Origin: Terasakiispira papahanaumokuakeensis
GTDB taxonomy: Bacteria > Pseudomonadota > Gammaproteobacteria > Pseudomonadales > Halomonadaceae
Direction of reading: 5' to 3'
DNA length: 64,000 nt
Assembly: GCF_001709345.1 (NCBI RefSeq)
Contig: NZ_MDTQ01000001.1
Location: 682,001-746,000, forward strand
Position 1 is the stretch's first letter. Every line of letters begins with the position of its first letter. The notes beneath the pieces were generated by a model. The model was not told the DNA's origin, searched no databases, and worked only from the letters and a program-made list of their open reading frames with translations. A program made the translations under genes and the position numbers. Positions 1 to 11,043 of this stretch are shown here, piece after piece.

Positions 1-89
1 TGACACGACAAGCTTTTATTAAGGGGGAGCCGGTGTTTTGACAGACCCTTCGTCGTTTGTTTATGAGTTAGGCGAGCGTATTGACTCAT
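1..89 (-). CDS. lptA: LptA N-terminus (partial, runs off the left edge)
   Basis: Only the first 29 codons are visible. LptA is the periplasmic bridge protein that carries LPS from LptC towards the outer membrane. I infer this gene from position, because lptA normally follows lptC and overlaps its end, and from an open frame starting at the ATG at 89, preceded by a good ribosome-binding site (GGAAGGA, six bases upstream). The visible residues begin MSQYARLTHKQ and are rich in Lys and Arg, as expected before a signal-peptide core that would lie outside the window. The overlap with lptC is 29 bases. The sequence seen is too short to prove the family. Confidence 0.6.
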   Translation of the reverse strand, partial: MSQYARLTHKQTTKGLSKHRLPLNKSLSC

Positions 90-657
90 AATGTCCTTCC
101 ACTTGGTTGGGGAGAATCAATATCCCCTGTTGTAAATCGACGTTGAGACCTAAGGCACGTGTAATGTCTTCACCTTGTGTGATCTGGATCGGATCTTCTG
201 TTTGTGCTTGAGCATGGGGTAAATCTACCGACAAGGTTGTGGTCGTCAACGTTAGCGGGGGACGATTGTCGGGTGCTTTTAATGTCAGGACAATATCTTG
301 GTTGAGCTGTAGCTGGGTATCACTCTGCCGGAGTGTGCCGCTATTGGCACGGGCATCCCATTGCTGACCCGCAGCATTCTGTCCAAACACTTTGGGCGTT
401 AACAGTGTTGTCAGATCCTGTTCGGGGTAGTGGGCCAGTTTCGGTGTGGTGACTGTTTGCTGAAGCTGGCCCAACGTTGTGTAATGTTTGAGTGTGGCGC
501 CCTCTAGATAATAATCCGGCTCCCCCGCAACCTGTGGAAGCGGAAGTTCGGGGGCCGTGTGCCGGGTCTCCTGGGCTTCGTAGAGCGCCAACCCAAGGAT
601 TACTAGCCCAGTCAGAGCCATGCCTTTTCTGAATTTGCGTTTTTTCCAAAAATTCAT
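61..657 (-). CDS. lptC: LptC, LPS export protein
   Basis: LptC is the bitopic inner-membrane subunit that takes LPS from LptBFG and passes it to LptA. The 198-residue product has a basic N-terminus, one membrane segment (about residues 13-28, GMALTGLVILGLALYE) and a periplasmic beta-jellyroll-type domain with repeated T/L/Q-rich strands, ending near a VEGHYE segment typical of the family. The frame also opens at a TTG nine bases upstream; the ATG at 657 is preferred because the TTG has no ribosome-binding site. It lies three genes into a minus-strand run kdsD-kdsC-lptC-lptA, so Kdo synthesis and LPS export are encoded together as in other gammaproteobacteria. Confidence 0.85.
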   Translation of the reverse strand: MNFWKKRKFRKGMALTGLVILGLALYEAQETRHTAPELPLPQVAGEPDYYLEGATLKHYTTLGQLQQTVTTPKLAHYPEQDLTTLLTPKVFGQNAAGQQWDARANSGTLRQSDTQLQLNQDIVLTLKAPDNRPPLTLTTTTLSVDLPHAQAQTEDPIQITQGEDITRALGLNVDLQQGILILPNQVEGHYESIRSPNS

Positions 658-670
658 TTGAATCAATGGG

Positions 671-1288
671 TTAGCTCGCCGTTGAGGGGGTGGTCGGAGT
701 GACGCGATGATTATATAAATAGTGATTGATGCAGGCGGTCCAGGTGCCCTGAGCTTGCATCAGTGTATCTGTAATCTCTCGCACTGCGCCCAGCCCACCA
801 TGGGTATGAGTGATCCAATCCGCATGATGGCGCACATATTCGGGCGCATTAGGCACGCTAATGCCTAATCCTGCTTTGCGGATCGCAGGCAGGTCGGGTA
901 AATCATCGCCACAATAGGCGACTTGAGACCAGGATAAATGACACTCCTGTATCAATTCTGCCAAGGCTTGTAGTTTATCTTCACGGCCCTGTACCACCCA
1001 CTTGATGTTCAATGCCTGCGCGCGCTGCGTTACCATCGTCGATTGTCGACCGGTAATGATGGCGACTTGGACACCGCTGGCTTGTATCAGTTTAATGCCA
1101 TGACCATCCAGTGTATTAAAACTCTTGGATTCGGAGCCATCGGCATTAAATTGAAGTTGGCCATTGGTCATGACGCCATCGACATCCAGTGCCAGTAAGC
1201 GTATGGGCCGCATGCGCTCAAGCTGTTGAGGTGTGGGTGTCGCGGGTACTGTCGTGGGTAGGTTGTGCGTTAGATATACAGAAGACAT
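671..1288 (-). CDS. kdsC: KdsC, Kdo 8-phosphate phosphatase
   Basis: This cytoplasmic HAD-superfamily phosphatase converts Kdo 8-phosphate to Kdo, the inner-core sugar of LPS. HAD motif I is clear (DVDGVMT, about residues 35-41), a Thr/Gly-rich motif II sits in AIITGRQS, and motif IV reads GDDLPD. The protein has 205 residues, slightly longer than the usual 170-190 because of an N-terminal extension rich in Thr and Pro. A GGAAATC stretch upstream of the ATG can serve as ribosome-binding site. lptC follows almost at once, and kdsD, which makes the arabinose 5-phosphate precursor, lies upstream after a 219-base gap in which I see no convincing gene. Confidence 0.93.
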   Translation of the reverse strand: MSSVYLTHNLPTTVPATPTPQQLERMRPIRLLALDVDGVMTNGQLQFNADGSESKSFNTLDGHGIKLIQASGVQVAIITGRQSTMVTQRAQALNIKWVVQGREDKLQALAELIQECHLSWSQVAYCGDDLPDLPAIRKAGLGISVPNAPEYVRHHADWITHTHGGLGAVREITDTLMQAQGTWTACINHYLYNHRVTPTTPSTAS

Positions 1289-1507
1289 GGTGATTTCCTT
1301 ACAGGGAAACTGCGACAGTGCGGGTGTCTGGCTGATGGTTTTGTTGGGCTGACTGAATGGCCTATAAAGTCACCATCATCCTGGGACAAAACATTAATGC
1401 ACTGAGGCTGTCTCCCTTCTATCGTCATTATTAGCTGGCCACAGAAATTCGTGTGCCATAGCGGTTGAAATGGGACGATCATGTTAATCAGTGAGCTGAG
1501 GCCAGAT

Positions 1508-2629
1508 TTAAATCACCTGGGCCCGCAGTAAGTCGTGCATATTCAATGCGCCTACTGGGCGTTGCTGATGATCGATGACGGGCAGTGCATTGACCTTGTG
1601 AGTTTCCATTAAATGAACCACTTCTGCCGCTAACATGTCAGGGCGTGCGGTTAGCCCTTCTGGCGTCATGACTTGGCTCACTTTTAATTGATGAAAGTCC
1701 ACATCTTGATCCAGCGTACGCCTCAGGTCACCGTCGGTATAGACCCCCAAAAGTCGATGTTCAGCATCAACAACACATGTAAAGCCCAATCCTTTGTGTG
1801 TCATTTCCAAGAGTGCATCGCGAAGAGACGCTTCGCCTTTGACCACCGGAATCTGTTCGTTGGTGTGCATAATATCGGCGACTTTGAGCAATAAGCGCCG
1901 ACCTAAACTGCCGCCTGGGTGTGAAAAAGCAAAGTCTTCTGTGCTGAATCCACGAGCCTCTAATAAGGCAATAGCGAGGGCATCGCCCATTGCCAGCGTT
2001 GCCGTTGTACTGGATGTTGGGGCTAGGTTGAGTGGACAGGCTTCACGGGGTACGCCGACATAGAGATGGCTTTCGGCTTCGACTGCCAGCGTCGATTCTG
2101 AGTTTCCGGTCATGCTGATGACGGGGACCCCCAAACGCTTAAACAGAGGCAGCAAGCTAGTGACTTCCTGAGTCTCACCTGAATTGGATAAAGCCAGAAC
2201 GACATCTTGACGCGTGAGCATCCCTAGATCGCCATGACTGGCTTCGCCAGGGTGCATAAAAAAGGAAGGCGTGCCTGTGCTGGCTAATGTGGCTGCAATT
2301 TTATTGCCGATATGACCCGATTTCCCCATGCCCGTCACGACAACCCGGCCCTTACAGTGCAGCATGTATTCACACGCTTGAACGAAATGCTGATCTAAAT
2401 ATTGTTGCAATTGCTCAATGGCCGCGGCTTCAAGTGATAGTGTGCGTTGTGCAGACCCTAGGTAAGTTTGGCTCATCTCCGCCTGAGGTGTTTGAGCACT
2501 GAGCGGTGTGCTGGCGGACTCGGGGAGCCTAGTATTGGGCGCTGCAGAGCTTGTTTGTGTTGTCGCGGTTGTTTGCGTTGTCGCGGTTGGTTGCTGCGTT
2601 GTAGAGTGTGATTGCATGAGATCGGCCAT
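1508..2629 (-). CDS. kdsD: KdsD, arabinose 5-phosphate isomerase
   Basis: KdsD interconverts ribulose 5-phosphate and arabinose 5-phosphate, the first step of Kdo synthesis. A SIS domain with GMGKSGHIG, STGTPSFF and HGDLGM is followed by two CBS domains (ADIMHT and SQVMTP starts). The long frame gives 373 residues, about 45 more than the family norm. The extra N-terminus (first 51 residues) is Thr/Gln/Ser-rich and partly encoded by an 18-base tandem repeat at 2553-2588. An internal ATG at 2476 has an AGG five bases upstream and would give a 322-residue protein that fits the family, so the true start may be there. The SIS and CBS assignment is secure; only the start is uncertain. Confidence 0.93.
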   Translation of the reverse strand: MADLMQSHSTTQQPTATTQTTATTQTSSAAPNTRLPESASTPLSAQTPQAEMSQTYLGSAQRTLSLEAAAIEQLQQYLDQHFVQACEYMLHCKGRVVVTGMGKSGHIGNKIAATLASTGTPSFFMHPGEASHGDLGMLTRQDVVLALSNSGETQEVTSLLPLFKRLGVPVISMTGNSESTLAVEAESHLYVGVPREACPLNLAPTSSTTATLAMGDALAIALLEARGFSTEDFAFSHPGGSLGRRLLLKVADIMHTNEQIPVVKGEASLRDALLEMTHKGLGFTCVVDAEHRLLGVYTDGDLRRTLDQDVDFHQLKVSQVMTPEGLTARPDMLAAEVVHLMETHKVNALPVIDHQQRPVGALNMHDLLRAQVI

Positions 2630-2733
2630 GGCAACGAGGAGCTTTAAACCGCCATCCTTTTACATAGCAAGCTATTCAAGGTAAGGGTCGAGGGTTCCCT
2701 GGGCCCGGGGAAGCGGTTACACTTGTTTTACAA

Positions 2734-2751
2734 TTGGACTGATCAGTCCAA
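2734..2751. promoter_or_regulatory. 18-bp perfect palindrome in the kdsD/mlaF divergent region
   Basis: TTGGACTGATCAGTCCAA is its own reverse complement. It lies about 105 bases upstream of the long kdsD start and about 175 bases upstream of mlaF, between the two divergent operons. A dimeric regulator site is a reasonable guess. I do not recognise the consensus, and no clear -35/-10 pair overlaps it. Confidence 0.4.
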
Positions 2752-2926
2752 AATTATGTATACGCTATTGTAAACGATCCCTGTCAGTGGGGGTAGCGAC
2801 GTTCACCTGAGACGCTAAGGCATATCCCTTTATTTTATAAGGGGGCGGATTTTATATTTTTGATTTCTAGGTGGGCGTCGGATTTCCCTTTGAAGGGCCC
2901 TCAATGGTGTTTCAGGAGCTTCTGTG

Positions 2927-3751
2927 ATGTCTCAGTCGGCCGTGTCTGAAGAGCCACTTATTAAAATTCGTAATCTCCACTTTAGCCGAGGTTCGCGCAA
3001 GATTTTTAACGGGATTAATCTGGATGTTCGGCGAGGACAAGTGACTGCGGTCATGGGGCCTAGCGGGACCGGCAAGACGACGCTGCTCCGCTTATTGGGC
3101 GGGCAGCTAAAGCCAGATCAAGGTGAAATTATTCTCGCGGGTGAAGGTGATATCGGCCGTATGCGGCGGAAAGCGCTATTTCGGATTCGCCGACAAATAG
3201 GCATGTTATTCCAGTCGGGTGCCTTGTTTACCGATATGACCGTGTTTGAAAATGTGGCTTTCCCTTTGCGCGTACATACCACCCTTCATGAACGGTTACT
3301 GCATGATGTCGTTATGATGAAGCTGGAGGCTGTCGGACTGCGTGGGGCTGCAGCGTTGAGGCCCGCTGAGTTATCCGGTGGCATGACGCGTCGTGTGGCC
3401 TTGGCTCGGGCGATTGCAACCGATCCTCAATTGATGATGTATGACGAGCCATTTGTTGGGCAGGACCCCATTTCTATGGGGGTATTGGTTCAGTTAGTGC
3501 GTCGATTAAATGATGCGCTGGGACTGACCAGTATTGTGGTCTCGCATGATTTGGCTGAAACCATGTCGATTGCGGATTATGCCTATGTGATTGCTGATGG
3601 CGAAGTCTTGGCCGAGGGGACACCCCAGGCGCTACAACAAGACCCGGCGCCGGAAGTTCGTCAATTTATTGAAGGCCTGCCCGACGGGCCCGTTCCATTT
3701 CATTATCCTGCACCGCCCTATCGGGATGAACTTTTAGGCGAAGTATTGTGA
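2927..3751 (+). CDS. mlaF: MlaF, ABC ATPase of the Mla lipid transporter
   Basis: MlaF powers the MlaFEDB complex, which moves phospholipids between the inner membrane and MlaC to keep the outer membrane asymmetric. The product (274 residues) shows Walker A (GPSGTGKT), a Q-loop (FQSGALF), the signature LSGGMTRR, Walker B (LMMYDEPF) and the H-loop (VVSHDL). A GTG directly before the ATG could also start translation; I chose ATG at 2927, with AGGAG nine bases upstream. It heads the plus-strand operon mlaF-(small ORF)-mlaE-mlaD-mlaC-mlaB. Confidence 0.95.
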   Translation: MSQSAVSEEPLIKIRNLHFSRGSRKIFNGINLDVRRGQVTAVMGPSGTGKTTLLRLLGGQLKPDQGEIILAGEGDIGRMRRKALFRIRRQIGMLFQSGALFTDMTVFENVAFPLRVHTTLHERLLHDVVMMKLEAVGLRGAAALRPAELSGGMTRRVALARAIATDPQLMMYDEPFVGQDPISMGVLVQLVRRLNDALGLTSIVVSHDLAETMSIADYAYVIADGEVLAEGTPQALQQDPAPEVRQFIEGLPDGPVPFHYPAPPYRDELLGEVL

Positions 3752-3861
3752 TGATTTGCACTGCTTTAATCATGATGTTTAGCGCTGTGTTCCATAAGGT
3801 TATCAGCACAGTTGCACCGGTAACTGCACAAGCAGTTGCAGCAAAAGGAGAAGGCATGTGA
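3751..3861 (+). CDS. Small coupled ORF between mlaF and mlaE (36 residues)
   Basis: The 106-base gap between mlaF and mlaE is one open frame of 36 codons. Its ATG overlaps the mlaF stop (TGATG) and its stop overlaps the GTG start of mlaE (ATGTGATC), the pattern of translational coupling at both ends. The predicted peptide begins [17 protein letters not shown] and is hydrophobic in its first half, then Ala/Val/Thr-rich, so it could be membrane-associated. Its own ribosome-binding site is weak. I recognise no family. Most mla operons have mlaF and mlaE touching, so this may be a species-specific peptide or merely a ribosome bridge for coupling. Confidence 0.4.
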   Translation: MICTALIMMFSAVFHKVISTVAPVTAQAVAAKGEGM

Positions 3862-4643
3862 TCGGGCTGGATTCGTTGGCCAGACTTGGGCGTGCTGGGC
3901 TGGCGCTCATGGCGGCGTTAGGCCGCTCTGGCGTTTTGTTTTTTCAGGCGGTCTGGGGTTGGCCGAGTGGACAAGGCGTTAAACTTTGGATGCGCCAGGT
4001 CCATTTTATCGGTGTTTTATCGCTGATTATTATTGTGGTGTCTGGCCTTTTTATCGGGATGGTGCTGGGGCTTCAGGGATACAGCATTCTGGTGGGCTTT
4101 GGTGCCGAGCAGGCGTTGGGTCAGATGGTGGCCTTGAGTCTTGTCCGTGAGCTAGCGCCCGTTGTCGCTGCTCTGCTGTTTGCTGGACGTGCTGGTTCCG
4201 CAGTGACGGCTGAAATTGGTTTGATGAAAGCCACTGAACAGCTCTCGAGTATGGAGATGATAGGGGTCGACCCCATGCGACGCATTATTGCGCCGCGCCT
4301 ATATGCAGGATTTGTTGCCATGCCGTTACTGACCGCCATTTTTGCTGCAGTAGGGATCCTTGGCGGTATGTTGGTCGGCGTTGATTGGCTTGGCGTCGAT
4401 GAGGGGTCTTATTGGGGCACGATGCAGGCCACAGTCGATTTTCGAGCCGATGTCATCAACGGCATGATTAAAAGTGTGATCTTTGGCTTGGTCGTGACTT
4501 GGATTGCAGTCTTTCAGGGGTATGACCTAGTGCCCACCTCAGAGGGGATTAGTCGGGCCACGACTAAAACAGTTGTTTATTCCTCACTGGCCGTACTGGG
4601 ACTGGACTTTATTTTAACAGCATTGATGTTTGGGCGGATTTAA
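3858..4643 (+). CDS. mlaE: MlaE, permease of the Mla lipid transporter
   Basis: MlaE is the integral membrane subunit of the inner-membrane Mla complex. The 261-residue protein is strongly hydrophobic with about five membrane segments, and carries the family's conserved stretch around [18 protein letters not shown] and the following E-I-G-L-M-K motif. The start is GTG at 3858, preceded by AAAAGGAGAAGG; the nearby ATG at 3856 leads straight into a stop in its own frame. mlaD follows after 31 bases. Confidence 0.93.
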   Translation: MIGLDSLARLGRAGLALMAALGRSGVLFFQAVWGWPSGQGVKLWMRQVHFIGVLSLIIIVVSGLFIGMVLGLQGYSILVGFGAEQALGQMVALSLVRELAPVVAALLFAGRAGSAVTAEIGLMKATEQLSSMEMIGVDPMRRIIAPRLYAGFVAMPLLTAIFAAVGILGGMLVGVDWLGVDEGSYWGTMQATVDFRADVINGMIKSVIFGLVVTWIAVFQGYDLVPTSEGISRATTKTVVYSSLAVLGLDFILTALMFGRI

Positions 4644-4674
4644 GTCAGCTCACTGCATATTTAAGGGGTTAGGA

Positions 4675-5139
4675 ATGCGTAAGCAACATTGGATTGAGGT
4701 GGGCGTCGGTGCTTTCATGCTGTTTGGCATTGTGGCACTTATTTTTTTGGCCTTGCGAGTGAGTGGGCTGACATTAGACCGCAATGAGCCTTCTTTTACA
4801 TTGACGGCCAGCTTTAGCAATATCGGTGGGCTTAAACCGCGTAGTAAAGTCACGTTAGCGGGTGTCGTAGTTGGGCGTGTGACGGATATCCAGTTAGATA
4901 CGAAGTGGTATGAAGCTAAAGTGACGATGTCATTGGAGCAAAAGCTTGAAGGTTTACTGAGTACTGATACTTCGGCCTCAATTCTGACTGCAGGGTTGCT
5001 TGGGGAGAACTATATCGGATTGACGGTGGGGGCAGAGACTGATGTGCTCGAAGATGGTGATGAGATTCGAGATACACAGTCGGCATTGGTGCTGGAAGAT
5101 TTGATTAATAAATTTTTGATTAACTCAACCAAGGATTAA
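4675..5139 (+). CDS. mlaD: MlaD, MCE-domain lipid-binding subunit
   Basis: MlaD is anchored in the inner membrane and forms a periplasmic MCE-domain hexamer through which lipid passes to or from MlaC. The 154-residue product has an N-terminal membrane helix (about residues 10-30) followed by one MCE domain containing FSNIGGLKPRSKVTLAGVVVG. The start at 4675 (MRKQHW) is chosen because AAGGGGTTAGGA precedes it and because earlier in-frame codons overlap the end of mlaE. mlaC begins three bases after the stop. Confidence 0.93.
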   Translation: MRKQHWIEVGVGAFMLFGIVALIFLALRVSGLTLDRNEPSFTLTASFSNIGGLKPRSKVTLAGVVVGRVTDIQLDTKWYEAKVTMSLEQKLEGLLSTDTSASILTAGLLGENYIGLTVGAETDVLEDGDEIRDTQSALVLEDLINKFLINSTKD

Positions 5140-5142
5140 ATC

Positions 5143-5799
5143 ATGGTGCGATTCATGAAAGGTGGGATATCGGCTGCCCTGATTGCACTGGTGGCGCTGT
5201 GGGGGCTGCCCGTTCAAGCTGAAGATACAGGCCCTCAGGCGACTGTCGATGCGGGGGTCAAAGCCTTGACTCAAACGCTTGATGATTATGGCTTGAATGA
5301 TCCTGAGCAGGTGCCTGATGCTTTTTATCAATCGCTTGATCAAGCGATGTCCCCCTATATTGATTTCCGCTATATCAGCGCCCGGGTCATGGGGAAATAT
5401 TTTCGTGCTGCGACGCCGCAGCAGCGCTCAAGGTTTGCCGAGGTGTTTAAAAACACTTTGATCAAAACGATGGGCAAGGGGTTGATTACATTTGACTATA
5501 AAGTGATTCGCCTATTGCCAGATAATACACCTCGGCGCTATGAAGATCAGGATACGGTCAATATGGAAGTGGTCGCACAGGATGGTACGGTTTATCCCAT
5601 GACCTTCACTTTGCGAAAATCTAAGAAATCCGCGCAATGGCATATTATTAATGTGATCGTGAATGGGATTAACCTTGGGCTGACATTTAATAGCCAGTTT
5701 GACCAAGCCATGCGGGATAACCGTCGTGATTTTGATGCCACGATTGCAGGTTGGAACCCCAAGGTCGATGTCTCAAAATCCCAGGAGGAAGGCCAGTGA
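5143..5799 (+). CDS. mlaC: MlaC, periplasmic lipid shuttle
   Basis: MlaC ferries phospholipids between the MlaA-porin complex in the outer membrane and MlaFEDB. The 218-residue product has a cleavable signal peptide (about residues 1-26, ending GLPVQA) and the MlaC-family body with FRYISARVMGKYF, RFAEVFKNTLIKT and a C-terminal NGINLGLTFNSQF segment. It lies within the mla operon, three bases after mlaD, and its stop overlaps the mlaB start. Confidence 0.93.
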   Translation: MVRFMKGGISAALIALVALWGLPVQAEDTGPQATVDAGVKALTQTLDDYGLNDPEQVPDAFYQSLDQAMSPYIDFRYISARVMGKYFRAATPQQRSRFAEVFKNTLIKTMGKGLITFDYKVIRLLPDNTPRRYEDQDTVNMEVVAQDGTVYPMTFTLRKSKKSAQWHIINVIVNGINLGLTFNSQFDQAMRDNRRDFDATIAGWNPKVDVSKSQEEGQ

Positions 5800-6095
5800 G
5801 CCCGTGTTTAAACTGGTTAAATGAAGAGCAGGCTCAGTTGGTCGGGCGGGTAGAGTTTGATGATACTGATGCGATGCTTGGAGAGTTTAAACCGGCATCA
5901 GGTCAGCATTATCGGATTATGCTCGATCAGGCCTATGGGGGCAGTGCTGCCATGGCGGTGCTGCTGGCTTGGTGGCGCGCTGCACGAGCAGTCTCCGCAT
6001 CGTTGACTTTTGAGTCTCCCTCTCATGAATTAATGCAGTTTATTCAGGTCAGTGATCTGGATGACATTATGCCCTTGGCATCATCTTCTTCTTAA
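5796..6095 (+). CDS. mlaB: MlaB, STAS-domain subunit
   Basis: MlaB is the small cytoplasmic STAS-domain protein that binds MlaF and stabilises or activates it. I place the start at the GTG at 5796, which overlaps the mlaC stop by four bases and has an excellent ribosome-binding site (AGGAGGAAGG). The 99-residue product fits the family, whereas the longer open frame would run well into mlaC. The sequence is poorly conserved, as is usual for MlaB, but HELMQFIQVSDLDDIMP near the C-terminus and its position closing the operon support the call. Confidence 0.82.
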   Translation: MSPCLNWLNEEQAQLVGRVEFDDTDAMLGEFKPASGQHYRIMLDQAYGGSAAMAVLLAWWRAARAVSASLTFESPSHELMQFIQVSDLDDIMPLASSSS

Positions 6096-6229
6096 CGCTT
6101 CTGGTCGGGGCTTTGTGTGCGCTCGAATCGGCGTCGCAGCATTGCAGCAGTGTCTTGTTGATGGGTTTTTCGGTTATGATGGGTCATTAAAGCCTCTATA
6201 ACACCGAATGACATTCCTGAGGAGTATGC

Positions 6230-7754
<1,525 letters not shown>

Positions 7755-7770
7755 GCCATCTGGACACCTT

Positions 7771-8451
7771 ATGTCTGAGAATAATGTAATTAAAACGTCA
7801 ACTCAGGATACTTTAACGCTGGCCTTGTCGAAGGGCCGTATTCTGAAAGAAACACTACCGCTTTTGGCCGCAGCAGGCATTGAGCCTGCTGAAGATATCA
7901 GTAAGAGCCGTAAGCTAGTCTTTGACACGAATCTGCCGAATGTTCGCTTACTTGTGATTCGAGCGACCGACGTGCCGACTTATGTCGAGCTGGGTGCTGC
8001 TGATCTCGGGGTGGCAGGCAAAGATGTGCTCATGGAGCATGGTGACGAAGGTCTGTACGAGCCGCTAGATCTGGAAATTGCACACTGCCGTTTGATGACC
8101 GCTGGGATTAAAGGGGCAGCCATTCCGCAAGGGCGACGCCGTGTGGCCACTAAGTTCATTGATACGGCTAAGCGCTGGTATGCTGAACGTGGTATTCAGG
8201 TTGATTTGATTAAACTTTACGGCGGTATGGAGTTGGCCCCCATCATGGGTCTGGCCGATGAAATCGTTGATATTGTGGATACTGGCAATACGCTTAGAGC
8301 CAACGGACTTGAGCCACGTGAATGGATGGCCGATATCTCAACGCGTTTAGTGGTCAATAAAGCGGCCATGAAAATGAAGCATGTTCGTATTCAACCATTG
8401 CTTGAGCAGATGCGTGAAGCGGTCGTGCGTAAGCGGACAACTGCTGCCTAG
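7771..8451 (+). CDS. hisG: HisG, ATP phosphoribosyltransferase (short form)
   Basis: HisG joins ATP and PRPP in the first step of histidine synthesis. At 226 residues from ATG 7771 this is the short form, which lacks the C-terminal regulatory ACT-like domain and in other organisms needs HisZ as partner; no hisZ lies in this window. Seen motifs are [25 protein letters not shown] and the PRPP loop [17 protein letters not shown]. The longer frame upstream overlaps murA and lacks a ribosome-binding site. The order murA-hisG-hisD-hisC matches Pseudomonas. Confidence 0.95.
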   Translation: MSENNVIKTSTQDTLTLALSKGRILKETLPLLAAAGIEPAEDISKSRKLVFDTNLPNVRLLVIRATDVPTYVELGAADLGVAGKDVLMEHGDEGLYEPLDLEIAHCRLMTAGIKGAAIPQGRRRVATKFIDTAKRWYAERGIQVDLIKLYGGMELAPIMGLADEIVDIVDTGNTLRANGLEPREWMADISTRLVVNKAAMKMKHVRIQPLLEQMREAVVRKRTTAA

Positions 8452-8602
8452 TGTCGTCGCTTGATCTTAAATCAGTATGATCAATCAATGCCGATATTGC
8501 GGGGTGGGCCCGTAATACTCGTTCTGTAGTGCTCAGTGCTGTGATGTCGTTGTTATCACGGCGCTGGGTTTATGACTCAGGTCTGACCGGAGATAAAATC
8601 TC

Positions 8603-9931
8603 ATGACGGATGTAAGCCTAGTGAATCGTCTTGCCACCACAGATGCTAATTTTAATAAGCGTCTGGATCATCTCTTGGCTTGGGACTCGGTGTCCAACCA
8701 TGAGGTGCAGCATGCGGTTGAGGCGATTATTGCGGATGTCCGTCAGCAAGGTGACCAAGCCCTACTGACATTGACACGTAAATTTGATCGTGTTGATGCG
8801 ACCTCTTTTGCTGAATTGATCTTGCCCAAGTCTCGCTTAAAAGCCGCATATGAAGGGTTGCCCGAAGCACAACGCCAAGCTTTGGAAAAAGCGGCCAGCC
8901 GTATCAAGACTTACCATGAGCACCAAAAGCAAAGCTCTTGGGAATATACTGAAGCTGATGGCACGGTGTTGGGACAGCAGATTACCCCGTTGGATCGTGC
9001 AGGGATTTACGTACCTGGAGGTAAAGCCGCTTATCCTTCTTCGGTATTGATGAACGCAATTCCAGCGAAAGTCGCAGGGGTCAAAGAAGTCATTATGGTC
9101 GTGCCGACTCCAGGTGGCGAGCTGAATGAACTGGTGTTGGCTGCGGCTTGGCAGGCGGGCGTGGACCAAGTGTTTACGATCGGCGGGGCGCAGGCGGTTG
9201 CCGCTTTGGCCTATGGGACTGAAAGCGTTCCTCATGTCGATAAGATCGTTGGGCCGGGAAATATTTTTGTGGCTACCGCTAAACGTGCCGTGTTTGGCCA
9301 GGTCGGCATTGATATGATCGCAGGCCCTTCTGAAATTCTGGTGGTGTGTGATGGTCAGACCGACCCCGATTGGGTGGCGATGGACCTCTTCTCACAGGCC
9401 GAACATGATGAAGATGCGCAAGCCATTCTGGTGAGCTGGAATGCTGATTTTATGGATCAGGTTGAAGCCAGTATGGCGAAGCTGCTGCCAACGCTGGAGC
9501 GTGAAGCGATTGCGCGTACCTCACTTGCCAATCGTGGCGCTTTGATTCATGTGCAAGATCAGGCTGAGGCGGTGAAGATGATCAACCGTATTGCGCCTGA
9601 GCATTTGGAGCTGTCTGTAGAAGACCCGCAGGCTTGGTTAAGTCAGGTGCGTCATGCGGGGGCGATCTTTATGGGGCGCCACACTTGTGAGGCGCTAGGT
9701 GACTATTGTGCCGGGCCCAATCATGTCTTGCCGACTTCGGGTACAGCGCGTTTTTCCTCGCCGTTAGGGGTGCAGGATTTCCAAAAGCGTTCGTCATTGA
9801 TCTTCTGTTCTCCTGAAGGGGCTTCAACATTAGGCCAAACGGCCTCTGTGCTGGCCCGTGGGGAATCGTTAACGGCTCATGCCCGTAGTGCTGAATATCG
9901 GATTGATCCGACTGCGGAGGTGTCGAAATGA
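8603..9931 (+). CDS. hisD: HisD, histidinol dehydrogenase
   Basis: HisD performs the last two oxidations of histidine synthesis (histidinol to histidine) using NAD and a bound zinc ion. The 442-residue protein has the family pieces [42 protein letters not shown] and [14 protein letters not shown]. The 151 bases between hisG and hisD are unusually long for an operon but contain no terminator I can identify. The stop overlaps the hisC start by four bases (ATGA), indicating coupling. Confidence 0.97.
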   Translation: MTDVSLVNRLATTDANFNKRLDHLLAWDSVSNHEVQHAVEAIIADVRQQGDQALLTLTRKFDRVDATSFAELILPKSRLKAAYEGLPEAQRQALEKAASRIKTYHEHQKQSSWEYTEADGTVLGQQITPLDRAGIYVPGGKAAYPSSVLMNAIPAKVAGVKEVIMVVPTPGGELNELVLAAAWQAGVDQVFTIGGAQAVAALAYGTESVPHVDKIVGPGNIFVATAKRAVFGQVGIDMIAGPSEILVVCDGQTDPDWVAMDLFSQAEHDEDAQAILVSWNADFMDQVEASMAKLLPTLEREAIARTSLANRGALIHVQDQAEAVKMINRIAPEHLELSVEDPQAWLSQVRHAGAIFMGRHTCEALGDYCAGPNHVLPTSGTARFSSPLGVQDFQKRSSLIFCSPEGASTLGQTASVLARGESLTAHARSAEYRIDPTAEVSK

Positions 9932-11007
9932 GTCGATTCTGGAGTGAAACTACTCAAAACTTGACGCCCTATGTGCCTGGCGAACAGCCGAAAATCGCTA
10001 ATCTGATTAAGCTCAATACCAATGAGCATCCCCATGGGCCTTCCGCGCAAGTGATTGAGGCGATTCAGGCCGCGACGAGTGATGCTTTGCGCTTGTATCC
10101 TGATCCTGAAGCAACAGCACTGAAGCAGACGTTGGCGTCTTATTATCAGGTGAAGCCGGAACAGGTCTTTGTGGGTAATGGTTCCGATGAGGTGCTAGGG
10201 CATATCTTCCAGGGCTTGCTCAAGCATGAAGCGCCTTTGTTGTTTCCTGATATCAGTTACAGCTTTTATCCTGTTTACTGTGGACTGTATGGGATCAACT
10301 ATCGACCTGTGCCGCTGGATGATGAACTTTGTCTGTGTCCACAAGATTATATGCCAGGGCCTGATCAGCCGGTTGGCGGTATTATCTTTCCGAACCCTAA
10401 TGCACCAACAGGTCGTCTGTTGGCGTTAACGGCTATCGAGCAGATCCTCAATGCCAACCCTGATGTGGTGGTTGTCGTTGATGAAGCCTACATCGATTTT
10501 GGTGGCGAGAGTGCGATTTCACTGGTGTCACGTTACCCCAACTTACTCGTGGTCCAAACACTGTCTAAATCCCGCGCATTGGCAGGATTGCGTGTGGGGT
10601 TTGCCATAGGGGATGCACACTTAATTGAGGGGTTAGAGCGAGTTAAGAATAGCTTTAATTCTTATCCGTTGGACCGACTAGCGATTGCCGGTGCAGTGGC
10701 GGCCTTCAAAGATACGGCATGGTTTGAAAAGACCCGTCAGGACGTAATCAGTTGGCGTGAGACTCTGACCGCCGATCTGCAAGCATTGGGCTTTGAAGTA
10801 TTGCCCTCTGCGGCCAACTTTATCTTTGTGCGTCATCCTGAGTGTGATGCGGGCGAACTGGCTGCGGGGTTGAGAGAGCAGGGCGTTATTGTTCGGCACT
10901 TTAAGCAAGCCCGCATTCAGCAGTATCTGCGCATTACGATTGGGTGGCCGGAGCAGCATAAGGCGCTGTTATCAGCGTTAAAGCCTTTGTTGTCGCGTTT
11001 GGTTTAG
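9928..11007 (+). CDS. hisC: HisC, histidinol-phosphate aminotransferase
   Basis: HisC is a PLP-dependent class I/II aminotransferase that makes histidinol phosphate from imidazole-acetol phosphate. In its 359 residues I see [29 protein letters not shown], the VDEAYIDF segment and the Schiff-base lysine in [16 protein letters not shown]. It overlaps hisD by four bases and ends the operon before a strong bidirectional terminator. Confidence 0.96.
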   Translation: MSRFWSETTQNLTPYVPGEQPKIANLIKLNTNEHPHGPSAQVIEAIQAATSDALRLYPDPEATALKQTLASYYQVKPEQVFVGNGSDEVLGHIFQGLLKHEAPLLFPDISYSFYPVYCGLYGINYRPVPLDDELCLCPQDYMPGPDQPVGGIIFPNPNAPTGRLLALTAIEQILNANPDVVVVVDEAYIDFGGESAISLVSRYPNLLVVQTLSKSRALAGLRVGFAIGDAHLIEGLERVKNSFNSYPLDRLAIAGAVAAFKDTAWFEKTRQDVISWRETLTADLQALGFEVLPSAANFIFVRHPECDAGELAAGLREQGVIVRHFKQARIQQYLRITIGWPEQHKALLSALKPLLSRLV

Positions 11008-11043
11008 TGTCTTATTCGATCTAGTCTCTAGCGTGAGTATGGC

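Noticed and set aside
1270-1482. 70-residue minus-strand ORF between kdsD and kdsC
   Set aside because: No ribosome-binding site, no family features, and it overlaps the kdsC start.
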